Part shown: piece by piece, positions 11,613 through 22,790 of the stretch
Layout of the letters: every line of letters starts with the position of its first letter
Numbering within the stretch: position 1 is the first letter of the stretch
Origin: Eutreptiella sp. 'Long Island Sound 2002'
Lineage: Eukaryota > Euglenozoa > Euglenophyceae > Eutreptiales > Eutreptiaceae
Reading direction: 5' to 3'
Assembly (NCBI GenBank): GCA_964036045.1
Contig: OZ038383.1
Coordinates: 95,909,568-95,973,567 of the forward strand
Length of the DNA: 64,000 nt
Translations under genes and position numbers: made by a program
Notes under the pieces: model-generated
Database searches by the model: none
The model's input: the letters and a program-made list of their open reading frames with translations, nothing else
What the model was told of the DNA's origin: nothing

Positions 11613-12314
11613 CCCCAACACTGCAGCCCCTGTGTCCTGGTGGCTAACCCTGGGTCTACAGCCAAACGGCTGGTAGTGGACTACGGAGTGCTGAACAAGA
11701 AAACGCTGAACCACTCAGGGTCCATTCCTAATACGGAGTCTACCCTTGAGAAGATAGCCTCCTGTCGCTACAAGACCAAGATGGACAAGAGGAGCGGATT
11801 CTGGCAAGTGGACCTGACGCCCAACGCTCAGGAGCTACTAGCCTTCATCACCCCTCAGGGGAGGGTGTTCAAGTGGAAGGTAAAGCCATTTGGCGTGGCC
11901 AACACACTCGCTCTATTCGAAGAGCTGATGAACAAGATCTTGTCCATCCTACGAAGCAGACCTAAGGTGCCGGAACTTATATCCCGTGGGGCGCAGATGG
12001 AAGCACACATCGACGATGTATGCCTCGGGACCAATACCCAGGAGGACCACCTAATCCTCTTGGGTGAGTTCTTTGCGGTCTGCCAGGAGAACCACACACG
12101 ACTCAAGCTGGAAAAGTGTGCGTTCATGCAGGAGACCATGCAGTACCTGGGGTTTGACGTTGGCAATGGGTGGTGGACCCCAGCGGCCTCTAAGGCCAAA
12201 CCCCTGATGGATGCTAAGGTAGGACACAAAGACCCCCAGAAAGGACTTCATGATGTACGCAGTTTCATTGGGGCGTGCAACTTCTATCGCCACCATATCA
12301 AAAACCTCACCTAA
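11613..12314 (+). CDS. B1 Pol: RT palm (continuation after TAG)
   Basis: The frame is the same as the preceding ORF; the first ATG-free in-frame stretch begins right after the TAG. It shows LVVDYGVLN, DKRSGFWQVDL and the catalytic box AHIDD (HIDD at 12006-12017), where a histidine stands in place of the usual Tyr or Phe of YxDD. The ORF ends at TAA 12312-12314, again at a position where B2 and B3 have TAT (Tyr). About 40 bp are missing just downstream compared with B2. Confidence 0.8.
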   Translation, partial: PQHCSPCVLVANPGSTAKRLVVDYGVLNKKTLNHSGSIPNTESTLEKIASCRYKTKMDKRSGFWQVDLTPNAQELLAFITPQGRVFKWKVKPFGVANTLALFEELMNKILSILRSRPKVPELISRGAQMEAHIDDVCLGTNTQEDHLILLGEFFAVCQENHTRLKLEKCAFMQETMQYLGFDVGNGWWTPAASKAKPLMDAKVGHKDPQKGLHDVRSFIGACNFYRHHIKNLT

Positions 12315-13534
12315 ACCAGCGCCATTCCGACGGTCTTGATCAGGAAGAGTACTACCAGCTCAAAGACAAGGTGGCCAACGCTAAGTGCTTGGGCGTGCCT
12401 AGGGCACAAGGGGAGATTATCCTGGTGACCGACGCCAGCGATGTGGGCGGTGGTGGAACGTTGTTCCAATGGCAAGCACCAGAGAAGGAGGAGTTCGAGT
12501 CGGCTGTTTCCCGAAGGGGGACGGAAGGTCTCAACCGAGATGGAACCCTCAAGCACAGCTACCTTGACGACAGGTGGGTCCTAGTAACTCTGGGCCACTG
12601 GAACTCGAAGTGGAACCAGGCCAGGGGGAACCACTCCACCTATGGGCAGGAATTGCTCGCGGGTATGCTAGTGCTATCCTCACAATCGCGACTGTTGGGG
12701 AGTAACCCTGTGGTCTGGCTGTGCGACCAAGAGCCGGTCCGCACTTTCCAGAAGGGCCCCCCACCTGAGAAGGCCAAGCTACGGCACTGGTTGACCTACC
12801 TCAGTCAACTACGGCTGACGGTACACCATATCCAGGGAGTGAAGAACGAGTTTGTAGACTACATCAGCCGCAACAACTTCGACGCCCTGATTGGGGCCCC
12901 GTCTGAAGCGCTGGCTAAGGAGGTGTTCAGCCGTATGGACGTCCACTTGGACCGCAACATGACTATGATACGCCCCCTGGATGGACTCCAACAATCGGAG
13001 TACCTGAAGGAGTTTGGGGATATCTACAAGCGCCTGGAGAAACGCCTTGAACCCCTCCTCGTCAACCAAGATCAGTGGAAGAGGGACAAGATCTACCTCT
13101 GGCACGAGGACCGCATCGTGGTGCCTAGTGACAGAGTCCCAGCGCTGCTGAAGTGGACCCATGAGTCCAGCGGTCATGTGGGTGCTGACCGTACCCTGAG
13201 GCTATTCAAGCAGTGGTTCGACACTACGTGGACTGACGACCAACTGCGGAAAGCCCTCCAGCCTATTGTGGACAAGTGCCCGTGCAGGTCCTGCAAACCA
13301 GGGGATATCAGGGACAGAGGTCTCTACTCGACCCTGCCCATCCCTCACTGTGCTAACAGTGTACTAGACGTGGACTACACCGAGATGCAAAAGTTCGGGG
13401 GCTACGACTTTGCCCTCGTTGTAACCTGTGGGAAGACCATGTACCAAGCACATTACCAGGGAGGAGACTATCAAGATACTCCTGGAGGAGTGGTTTTGTG
13501 TCTATGGGGCGCCCAAGGAGATCAACTCCGATGA
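12315..13534 (+). CDS. B1 Pol: RNase H and integrase N-terminus
   Basis: The reading frame is shifted relative to RT. RNase H carries LVTDASDVGGGGTLFQW, the glutamate region STYGQELLAGML (B2 has STYEQEL, so the catalytic Glu codon is changed to Gly here), and WLCDQEPVRTF. The integrase finger (HESSGHVG and CPCRSC) spans about 13155-13300. Near 13435 about 20 bp are missing compared with B2, and the last 30 codons are out of frame. Confidence 0.75.
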
Positions 13535-14525
13535 GGACGTACGAGTGCGCTCAGATACCGGTTGGTACAAGAGGGTCCTGAGATCCCTCAATGTCCAGGT
13601 GTCTACGGGGAACCCCTACTCGCACACGAGCAACCCCCTATGTGAGCGACAGATCCGTGTCCTCAAGGAGAATGTAAGGATATGGTGCAAAACTGAAGGC
13701 ACCAGAGACTGGGTGACACTACTCCCCGTCATATCCTTGATGATGAACTCCCAAGAGAGTTCAGCTACTGGCTACTCGCCCCATGAGCTATGCCTAGGGC
13801 GCCCGGCGTGGTTTCTACATGCCCCCTATCCTGAGGACACCAATTCTTCTGTGGGTGGATGGGTCCAAGAGCAACAAGCGAAGGTGGACAAGGCCAAGGC
13901 TATGCTCCAGAGAGTAAGGGAGCGTCAGTGGAACAAGAAGAACAAGCACCGAGTACCGGCCACCCACCAAGAGGGGGACTGGGTGCTGGTGCACCACAGT
14001 CGACTACCCGCCTGGCCACGCTCTACCAGCGATAACCCATACTTCGGGCCCTACAAGATTCTATCAGTGGATGGACACCGTATCACCGTGCGGTGTTCTC
14101 CCCATCTAGGAGGGACCCTGGTGTACGCTGCTCAACACCTGAAGCGCTACTATGATCCTGAAGGACTCTGTGGGGAGGAGTGGGAGGAGAACGACGAGGA
14201 AATCGCCGCCTCAGACCTACAAGGGGCTGCCAGCCCTATGGAACTTGAAGCGGAACTCCCCGACATGAACGCCGAGGAGATGGCTAAGGAGGGCTTCTAC
14301 CTGGTGAAGTCTGTCCTACGCCACCGCTATCGCCAGGGTTGGCGCTTCCTCACCCTCTGGGAAGGGTTTGGAGTCGGAGAGGCCACCTGGGAGCCCTTCT
14401 CTGCGTTTGTTCTACCTGAGGGACGCCTAAACTCAGTTCTGGTTGACTACTTGTCCCAGAACAACCTTGATGAGTTGCTGAGGCTCGCTGAGACGCTTGG
14501 CCCCAAGACCAAAGCTATGGACTGA
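13428..14525 (+). CDS. B1 Pol: integrase core and chromodomain-like C-terminus
   Basis: The frame is restored to that of B2 34345-35442. The region holds the second catalytic Asp (INSDEDVRVRS), the Glu (NPLCERQIRVLKE), a GPY/F-like segment (YFGPYKILSVDGHRITV) and a C-terminal chromodomain-like fold ending in GFGVGEATWEPFSAFV. It ends at TGA 14523-14525, the family's conserved stop. Confidence 0.85.
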   Translation: MGRPCTKHITREETIKILLEEWFCVYGAPKEINSDEDVRVRSDTGWYKRVLRSLNVQVSTGNPYSHTSNPLCERQIRVLKENVRIWCKTEGTRDWVTLLPVISLMMNSQESSATGYSPHELCLGRPAWFLHAPYPEDTNSSVGGWVQEQQAKVDKAKAMLQRVRERQWNKKNKHRVPATHQEGDWVLVHHSRLPAWPRSTSDNPYFGPYKILSVDGHRITVRCSPHLGGTLVYAAQHLKRYYDPEGLCGEEWEENDEEIAASDLQGAASPMELEAELPDMNAEEMAKEGFYLVKSVLRHRYRQGWRFLTLWEGFGVGEATWEPFSAFVLPEGRLNSVLVDYLSQNNLDELLRLAETLGPKTKAMD

Positions 14526-15765
14526 ACCTTACCCCTAAGTGTGCTACGTATGTCTGTGTGTGTCTCACTTCTCTCCCAGGCCTGGCTCCCGAATCAACGG
14601 GCTTTGCTGATGTCGGACCGAAGGTCCTAGTCAGTTATTAGTACCACTCCTATGGCGCCCAATTTCTGTGCTGGCGCCTATCCTTGGGGAAGACGGCAAA
14701 AGCCCTACCTACTAGAGGGGAGGGGTGGCCGAGTGTGCTAAGGGCATACAAAACGCCCATTTTTGCTAAAGGCCAAAAGCTAACGCACTCCCCTGCCCAC
14801 GAGGAAAAGCACGTGAAACAGGAGACACCACTACTCTACACACCCTACCTACAGTGGCACCATCTTGGTGGGCGACACTTCTGCAACTTGCTCAAGCCCC
14901 CACTCAGGATTACCACTCCTACACTCACGCTGTACTGGGTTTTGTTGAACAACAAAGTCGTGGGTCCTAATGACCCTTCTGTGAAGAAGACAAGAGAACA
15001 CAGCGCTGCTAAGCAACTGTGGCCTAACAGGGACGCCGCAACGTGTTTCCCTGCTAGGGCTTGGGTCCTAATGACCCTCCTGTGAAGGAGACAAGAGAAC
15101 ACAGCGCTGCTAAGCAACTGTGGCCTAACAGGGACGCCACAACGGGTTTTCCTGCTAGGGCTTCTAGAAAAGGGGTGCTCTTGTTGCGTGCACAGCGTGG
15201 ATGTCGATGGAGTTGAACTGCCCTCGCCACTCCTGGCTGAGGTGCAGTTAATTGATTGTGGGATCCGCGCTCTTGTTTAGCAGGGCAAGAAAAAAAGGGA
15301 CGCTGCTGCACCAATCACCCTACCTGCCCACCTGTAAAGCAAAGGCCAATGAAGGGGTGTTTGCGGCTGAGGAACCAAGCCACACTCCACATATTATACG
15401 CTTCTCAGTGTGACCTATACTATGCTGTCCTCAAACACCCCTGTCAAGCAAGCAAGCGTTAAGAGACTCCTCAGGTTCTCTTAAAGAATGTACCGAGGAG
15501 CCCCTGGGTAACCTAAACAAGGTTTACCGTGCGCATTTCGCGTGGCCTACCCTTTAATGTGTGTGTGAATGCACGAGCATGCACGAGTTTGCGAACAACC
15601 TTCTGCAATCACTGTCTTGCTGCCTAATCTTACCCACGATCACAAACTCTACCAGGGGGTGGCCCCACCTTGGCTTACCTACCTTATCTACCGCTGGGGA
15701 GTGAAGCAAGGTGAGGAGAAAAACGAGGCGCAAGCAAAAAACATCGCTATGCACTTGTGTGTATG
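14526..15765 (+). repeat. Family B 3' untranslated region of B1
   Basis: This non-coding stretch is homologous to 35443-36650 and, inverted, to 51440-52639. A 101-bp segment starting GGGTCCTAA is tandemly duplicated here (14962-15062 and 15063-15163) but single in B2. Purine-rich sequence at about 15710-15750 is the only candidate polypurine tract before the LTR. No ORF with a recognisable product is present. Confidence 0.7.
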
Positions 15766-17393
15766 TCCAATCACCCTGATCTGACCTCTAATCATCTGCA
15801 ATCTTTCTAATCCAGCCCTCCATCGTTTGTTAGCGCTGCTACAAGACTCGTTCACGGAGACACAAGACGAGCAATGTGCATGCTGCATACAAGACGAGCA
15901 CACCTGAGGTTTATACCTGATTCATTGAAGTCTTTTCGTTGATTTTCGAATTCTTGGATTTTTGATTCTTTCTGTCAGTGTGGGTGGAATCTGTATGTTT
16001 ATTTCTTTATGTGTGTCTCATTATTTTCCTGTCTACGTGAGACATGCGTTTATAATCTCATTATTTTTGTATTTTCCGGCGTTTCGCTAGGAGCCGCTCC
16101 TGCGCGCCGCCTTTTTCTGCGTAGGAATTTCTTGGTTTAAAAAATCGAGAGATGACTATAATTTGTATAAAAGTGTGCATCTAATGCACAATTGGATTCT
16201 GCTCAGGTGTGTTGTCTTAGAAATATTCTAGGCCGTCATTTGACGGATTCAGGAATTGTCGCTTCGCACTTGCGTGAATTCGTCCCTAATTCTCCCATTC
16301 CTGTCTGTACAGATACCCGTGCGCAGCCTCGCTGAGTAGGCCGTGTTCTGGCCGAAACGCAGCAGCCTGGAGAGACTGAGCAGAACCCAAGACCCCACCA
16401 AGGGGCAATTTGATTTTTTTAACGACTCCCTTCGCCCTAAGACAGGGCACAGGTCGCCAGCAGGTTTACGAGAACCCATGCGAGTGTGTATATTGCGTCT
16501 TGCGTTGCGTTTATGTCGCGCTGCGTCTTGGAGGGAGGGATGCACATGCACATGTTTTTGGCATGCTCCTAACCTAACCCAACCAAGCCACAGAAGCCCC
16601 GGCAGCGCCAAGAGCGCTGAGGTTTCTGTAGGGAAGTCATGAACACAGCAGCAAAAAGGCGCCAGCCATGGTGAGCACCCATTTTCCAGTGTTAGGGAAG
16701 CTATAGGTATTTTAAAGTAGATGTGGAAACCAAGGAAAGGCCAAGAAAAAATCCCTTTTTCCTGAAGGTGCGACAGTGGTGGCCACCACAGCACAAAGGG
16801 GGGATTAAGAAAAGGTGCTTTTCCAATTCTTTAGGGTATACGTTAGTTGTATTAGAGGTGCTCTAAGCACAGAGGCATTTCTATCTTAGTATTGGCCCAA
16901 CCAAAAGTGGTGAGAACACATTTTGACCTATGGAACCAAACACTAAATCAGGATATGGAGTGGAGCCCTTAATCCCCTATCAATGTGAGGTTATTCATCA
17001 TTTCCTGAGTTGACTGAGAACTGACATATCCAGGGCAGAGCCTATGAATTCATCTATTTTTTCTCATGAATTCTTAGCTATCCTAGTGGTATGCACCCTA
17101 GGGGGCTGGGGCACCTCTTTTTGAGAGGTCCTGGGTTCAATTCCCGGTCAGCGTAGCTAAGTAGGAAGATCCCATGTGACATGGCAGTGACCTCATCGCC
17201 ACATGCCCTGCCACCTCAGCACATATGGGACCCAAAACACAGAGTGCACATCTGCTGAGATGGCACTATGGAGATTGAGTGACTATGGGGCAGTTTTCCA
17301 ACTCTTTTCCCAAACCATTTCAACTATCTTTGTGAATATGCGATCCGATTTGCCCTGAGTTGCAGTTTATGTGAATATTCTTTCATCTCTCAC
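15766..17393 (+). repeat. Family B LTR in B1, first arm (truncated at its 3' end)
   Basis: This is homologous to the solo LTR at 42005-43804 (inverted), which fixes the LTR length at roughly 1.8 kb. It contains a TATA box TATAAAA (16166-16172), a perfect inverted repeat GTGCATCTAATGCAC just downstream, another CCGTCATTTGACGG at about 16232, and a tRNA-like module (17077-17152). It stops at 17393, where sequence jumps back to a point equivalent to 15644. Confidence 0.75.
17077..17152 (+). other. tRNA-like module with pol III A and B boxes in family B LTR
   Basis: Seventy-six bases begin GCTATCC and end GGTCAGC, which pair at five of seven acceptor positions. GTG/CAC forms a short D stem around GTATG. 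A canonical B box GGTTCAATTCC sits in a T arm with a five-pair stem, and TAGCTATCCTAGTGG resembles an A box at normal spacing. ACCTC/GAGGT forms an extra arm. The anticodon arm is not convincing, so this is a tRNA-derived (SINE-head-like) sequence rather than a tRNA gene. Confidence 0.6.
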
Positions 17394-19344
17394 GAACTCT
17401 ACCAGGGGGTGGCCCCACCTGGGCTTACCTACCTTATCTACCGCTGGAGAGTGAAGCAAGGTGAGGAGAAAAACGAGGCGCAAGCAAAAAACATCACTAT
17501 GCACTTGTGTGTATGTACAACCACCCTGATCTGACCTCTAATCATCTGCAATCTTTCTAATCCAGCCCTCTATCGTTTGTTAGCGCTGCTACAAGACTCG
17601 TTCACGGAGACACGAGACGAGCAATGTGCATGCTGCATACAAGACGAGCACACCTGAGGTTTATACCTGATTCATTGAAGTCTTTTCGTTCATTTTCGAA
17701 TTCTTGGATTATTGATTCTTTCTGTCAGTGTGGGTGGAATCTGTATGTTTATTTCTTTTTGTGTGTCTCATCATTTTCCTGTCTTTGTGAGACATGCGTT
17801 TATAATCTCATTATTTCTGTATTTTCCGGCGTTTCGCTAGGAGCCGCTCCTGCCCGCCGCCTTTTTCTGCGTAGGAATTTCTTGGTTTAAAAAATCGAGA
17901 GATGACTATAATTTTTATAAAAGTGTGCATCTAATGCACAATTGGATTCTGCTCAGGTGTGTTGTCTTAGAAATATTCTAGGCCGTCATTTGACGGATTC
18001 AGGTGTTGTCGCTTCGCACTTGCGTGAATTCGTCCCTAATTCTCTCATTCCTGTCTGTACAGATACCCGTGCGCAGCCTCGCTGAGTAGGCCATGTTCTG
18101 GCCGAAACGCAGCAGCCTGGAGAGACTGAGCAGAACCCAAGACCCCACCAAGGGACAATTTGATTTTTTGGACGACTCCTTTCGCCCTAAGACAGGTCAC
18201 AGGTCGCCAGCAGGTTTACGAGAACCCATGCGAGTGTGTATATTGCGTCTTGCGTTGCGTTTATGTCGCGCTGCGTCTTGGACGGAGGGATGCACATGCA
18301 CATGTTTTTGGCATGCTCCCAACCTAACCCAACCAAGCCACAGAAGCCCCGGCAGCGCCAAGAGCGCTGAGGTTTCTGTAGGGAAGTCATGAACACAAAA
18401 GCAAAAAGGCGCCAGCCATGGTGAGCACCCATTTTCCAGTGTTAGGGAAGCTATAGGTATTTTAAAGTAGATGTGGAAACCAAGGAAAGGCCAAGAAAAA
18501 ATCCCTTTTTCCTGAAGGTGCGACAGTGGTGGCCACCACAGCACAAGGGGGGATTAAGAAAAGGTGCTTTTCCAATTCTTTAGGGTATACGTTAGTTGTA
18601 TTAGAGGTGCTCTAAGCACAGAGGCATTTCTATCTTAGTATTCGCCCAACCAAAACTGGTGAGAACACATTTTGACCTATGGAACCAAACACCAAATCAG
18701 GATATGGAGTGGAGCCCTTAATCCCCTATCAATGTGAGGCTATTCATCATTTCCTGAGTTGACTGAGAACTGACATATCCAGGGCAGAGCCTATGAATTC
18801 ATCTATTTTTTCTCATGAATCCTTAGCTATCCTAGTGGTATGCACCCTAGGGGGCTGGGGCACCTCTTTTTGAGAGGTCCTGGGTTCAATTCCCGGTCAG
18901 CGTAGCTAAGTAGGAAGATCCCATGTGACATGGCAGTGACCTCATCGCCACATGCCCTGCCACCTCAGCACATATGGGACCCAAAACAAAGAGTGCACAT
19001 CCGCTGAGATGGCACTATGGAGATTGAGTGACTATGGGGCAGTTTTCCAACTCTTTTCCCAAAACATTTCAACTATCTTTGTGAATATGCGATCCGATTT
19101 GCCCTGAGTTGCAGTTTATGTGACTATTCTTACATCTTTCACTGTTTACACAGCAGCCATTCATGCTTTGATCCTGATTCTCTTCTACTTGCATATCTCT
19201 GGCTTGTGTTATCCTGGATTGGTTGTATTTCAGCAAATAAAACATTTTCCTCATCAAAAACAAGCAGCAGGAAACCCTACACCAGCAGCAAGCAGCAGGA
19301 GAGGTACAACAAACACACAGTGTTGAAATCACTATAAAACGTTC
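17394..19344 (+). repeat. Family B LTR in B1, second arm with 3' end
   Basis: This is a near-identical duplicate of 15644-17393 shifted by 1750 bp, starting in the 3' untranslated region and continuing to the true LTR end (CACTATAAAACGTTCTG). The TATA box is at 17916-17922, the tRNA-like module at 18826-18901 and an AATAAA at 19236-19241, about 100 bp before the end. The last 200 bp (19142-19344) are present only in this arm. Confidence 0.75.
18826..18901 (+). other. tRNA-like module, second arm of B1 LTR
   Basis: This is the same 76-base tRNA-like unit as at 17077-17152, carried by the tandemly duplicated LTR, with the intact B box GGTTCAATTCC. Confidence 0.6.
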
Positions 19345-20330
19345 TGACAACTGGCAGCACAACGCACAACAGGCGGCACAGCAGAACAACACAGCACCGC
19401 ACTGCGGGACAAGGCACAACAACTGTCCACGACAAGGGACCAGGCAACAGCAAGGACAGCAGCAGCAGGGTTGGGGGCAGAGCAGGACAAGCCGGCACAA
19501 ACAACACAAAGCAGCACCACACAGCGGACCAGACAACCAGATGACACAGCGTACCATGACACCACACAACACCAAAGAAAACACCAAAACACACAACAAC
19601 GCACGACGAAACACCGCACAAAACAGCAGGGCACAGCACAGCACCAACAGCAACGGCGCAGCGAGCGCCAGCGAGAGACAGCAAGCAACAAAACCAACAA
19701 CACAACACGACAGCAGACCAAACAGAACTGCACGCGCATACCAGGCCAGCACGGCACAGAAAAACGCCGAAAAACACACAACCGCCCACCCCAGACCGCG
19801 ACACCACACAAAAAGACGCGGGACACCGGACAACACAAAGAGCAGCCGCCAGGGGGCGGGCACAGCAACAGCACACAACGCAGGCAGGACAGAAAAGGCC
19901 GCACCCGAGGGAGGAAAAAGAAACCCAGCCAGGGGGTGTCAAGGCCAAGGGGACCTGGGGGCGGGAAGCACGGAACAGCGGGGACGAAAAAAGAAAAAAA
20001 AGAAAAGGGGTGGGGCGGGCAGCCGTAAAGCGCCGAGGCCCAAGGCGGCCAGGGCCAGAAACAACGAAAAACCAGACAGAAAGCGAACGCAACAAAAAAG
20101 GAAAGAGAGAGAGAGTCTGCGGGGGGGCAACCAAAAAGCGCCGAGGCCCAAGGCACCCGGAGCCCGAGACAACGGAAGGACGAACGCAAGGGGCGCGCAG
20201 AAAAAAAGAAGTGGGGGGGGGCAACAAAAACGCACCAAGGGCACAGGCAGCCTGGTTGGGGCCAAAAGAAAAGCACAACGGCAACAGGAACGGTGCGGCG
20301 CACGAAAATGCGCCCGTGAGGCCAGCCTGC
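19345..20330. other. Almost T-free low-complexity tract
   Basis: Counting lines 19381-20280 gives 21 T in 900 bases. There is no T at all from 19558 to 19728, nor from about 19740 to 19936. The first half is CA-rich (CACAACA-type words) and the second half GA- and G-rich, with an imperfect repeat of about 108 bp starting AAAGCGCCGAGG at 20027 and 20135. Stop codons on the minus strand need A on that strand, which is missing, so overlapping ORFs of over 300 codons there are a composition artefact. The tract begins directly at the LTR end. Confidence 0.85.
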
Positions 20331-20371
20331 CGGACCCTGTCACGACCAACAGCCCACCAGCCGCCGTCCGA

Positions 20372-20560
20372 ATGGACGAGTGCGCGCCCGGCAGCGAACC
20401 CAGCCCCTGCCAGCTACGGAGCAGCCGGCGTCCGGATGGATGAGTGCGCGCCCGGCAGCGAACCCGGCACCTGCCGGCTATGCAATAGCCGCCGTTCTGA
20501 TGGACGAGTACGCGCCCAGAAGCGACACCTGGACGGGCAAGAGCACAACCACAAACACAC
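20372..20560. repeat. 64-bp tandem repeat, about three copies
   Basis: Copies start ATGGACGAGTGCGCGCC-like at 20372, 20436 and 20500, a 64-bp period. A short CA dinucleotide run follows at about 20555-20572. The unit is unrelated in sequence to the 65-bp array immediately downstream, although the period is nearly the same. Confidence 0.75.
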
Positions 20561-20599
20561 ACACACACACAGAGATGCACCACGACACACCGAGCGGGC

Positions 20600-22790
20600 A
20601 CACCGGTGAGCAGAGCCAAGTTGCCCAGGACACCGCACACGCAACACAACGCACCGAGCTACCACACCCCCGAAAAGGAGCCAAGTGGCCAAGGACACTG
20701 CAGAGGCAGCACAACACAGCGGGCGGGCACACTGGTGAACAGCTGCCAAGTGACCCAGGAAACCGCACACGCAACACAACCCACCGAGCGAGCGGACCGG
20801 TGAACAGGAGCCAAGCTGCCCAGGACACCGCACACGCAACACAACGCACCGGGCGAGCAGACCGCCGAACAGTCAAGTGGCCAAAGACACCGCACAGGCA
20901 GCACAAAACACCGAGAGGGCACACCGATGAACAGGAGCCAAGTGGCCCAGGACACCGCACGCGTACCAGAACACACTGACCGGGCACACATGTGAACAGG
21001 AGCTGAGTGGCCCAGGACATCGCACATGCAACACAACGCACCGGGCGAGCAGACCGCCAAACAGGAGCCAAGTGGCCAAGGACACCGCACACGCAGCACA
21101 ACACACCGAGAGGGCACACCGGTGAACAGGAGCCAAGTGGCCCAGGACATCGCACTCGCGACACGACACACCGAGCGGGCACACCTGTGAACATGAGCTG
21201 AGTGGCCCAGGACACCACACACACAACACAACACACCGAGCGAGTACACCGCTCAACAGGAGCCAAGCTCACTAGGACACCGCACACGCAACACAACACA
21301 CCGAGCGAGCACACCGCCGAAAAGGAGCCAAGCGTCCAAGGACACTGCACACGCAGCACAAAAAACCGAGAGGGCACAGCGATGAACAGGAGCCAAGTGG
21401 CCCAGGACACCCGACGCGCAACACAACACACCGAGAGGGCACACATGTGAACAGGAGCCAAGTGGCCCAGGACACCGCACATGCAACACAATGCACTGAG
21501 CGGGCACACCGGTGAACAGGAGCCAAATGGCCGAGGGCACCGCACAAGCAGCGGAACGCAACAAGCGGGCACATCAGCAAACAGGAGCCAAGTGGCCCAG
21601 GACCCCGCAAACGCAACACAACACACCGAGCGGGCACATCGGTGAACAGGAGCCAAGTGGCCGAGGACCTGGCAAACGCAACACGACGCACCAAGCGTGC
21701 ACACCGATGAACAGGAGCTGGGTGGCCTAGTACACCACACACGCAACACCACACAACGAGTGGGCACACCGGTAAACAGGAGCCAAGTGGCCAAGGACCC
21801 TGCACACGCAGCACAACACACCGAGCGGGCACATCGGTGAACAGGAGCCAAGTGGCCCAGGACATGGCGCACGCAACACAACGCACCGAGCGGGCACAGC
21901 GGTGACCAGGAGCCAAGTGGCCCACGACAGCGCACACGCAGCACGATGCACCAAGCGTGCACACCGATGAACAGGAGCTGAGTGGCCCAGGACACCGCAC
22001 ACGCAACACAACGCACCGAGAGAGTACATCGGTGAACAGGAGCCAAGTGGCCCAGGACGCCGCACACGCAACACAACGTACCGAGCGGGAACAGCGGTGA
22101 GCAGGAGCCAAGTGGCTCAGGACACAGCACACCCAGCACAACACACCAAGCAAGCACACCGGTGAACAGCAGCCAAGTCGCGGAGGACACCGGACACGCA
22201 ACACAACGCAAGGAGCGAGCACACCTCTGAACAGGAGCCGAGTGGCCCAGGACACCGCACACGCGACAACACTCACCAAGCGAGCACACCGGTGAACAGG
22301 AGCCAAGTGGCCCAGGACACCGCACACGCAACACAACGCACCAAGCGGGCACAACAGTGAGCAGGAGCCAAGTCGCCAAGGACAGCGCACACACAACAGA
22401 ACGCACCGAGCGGGCACACCGATGAACAGGAGCCAAGTCGCGGAGGACACCGCACACGCAACACAACGCAACGAGCGAGCAGACCGCTGAACAGGAGCAG
22501 AGTGGCCCAGGACACCGCACACACGACAAAACGCACCAAGCGAGCACACGGGTGAACAGGAGCCAAGTGGCCCAGGACACCGCACACGCAACACAACGCA
22601 CCAAGCGGGCACAACAGTGAACAGGAGCCAAGTCGCCAAGGACAGCGCACACACAACAGAATCCACCAAGCAGGCACACCGATGAACAGGAGCCAAGTGG
22701 CCCAGGACACTGCAAATGCAACACAACAGACCAAGCAGGAACACCGGTGAACAGGAGCCAAGTGGCCCAGGACAGCGCTCACACGTGCGC
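20600..22790. repeat. 65-bp minisatellite array, about 33 copies
   Basis: The core GAGCCAAGTGGCCCAGGAC recurs every 65 bp (for example 21130, 21195, 21260, 21325). Units differ by scattered substitutions. Like the neighbouring tract, the plus strand is poor in T. Because 65 is not a multiple of three, three units make a 65-codon protein period; minus-strand frames stay open for up to 748 codons. I see no sign that these are translated. Confidence 0.9.

Larger units (their letters stand above)
9205..19344 (+). mobile_element. Ty3/gypsy chromovirus-like element B, copy B1 (5' truncated)
   Basis: Similarity to copy B2 begins abruptly at 9205, inside the Gag zinc knuckle (B2 about 30070), and continues through pol and the 3' untranslated region to an LTR end at about 19344. 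There is no 5' LTR or capsid. The frame is broken by TGA 9342, TAG 11610, TAA 12312, a deletion of about 40 bp near 12350 and one of about 20 bp near 13435. The 3' LTR is partly duplicated in tandem. Confidence 0.85.

Noticed and set aside
17077-17152. Functional tRNA gene
   Set aside because: The acceptor stem has two mismatches, no acceptable anticodon arm is formed, and the unit recurs inside LTRs, so it is tRNA-derived rather than a tRNA gene.
19277-20303. Overlapping minus-strand ORFs of 323-335 codons, Cys/Val/Leu-rich, membrane-protein-like
   Set aside because: They exist because the complementary strand has almost no A, so stop codons cannot form; the apparent hydrophobicity is a direct result of the T/G/C-only composition.
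20478-22724. 748-codon minus-strand ORF with Cys-rich 65-residue repeats
   Set aside because: It is the 65-bp minisatellite read through; the unit is not a multiple of three, several frames are open, and there is no start context or domain.
20600-22790. CRISPR-like array because of regular spacing
   Set aside because: The whole 65-bp unit is repeated with no unique spacers and no cas genes, and the context is eukaryotic.
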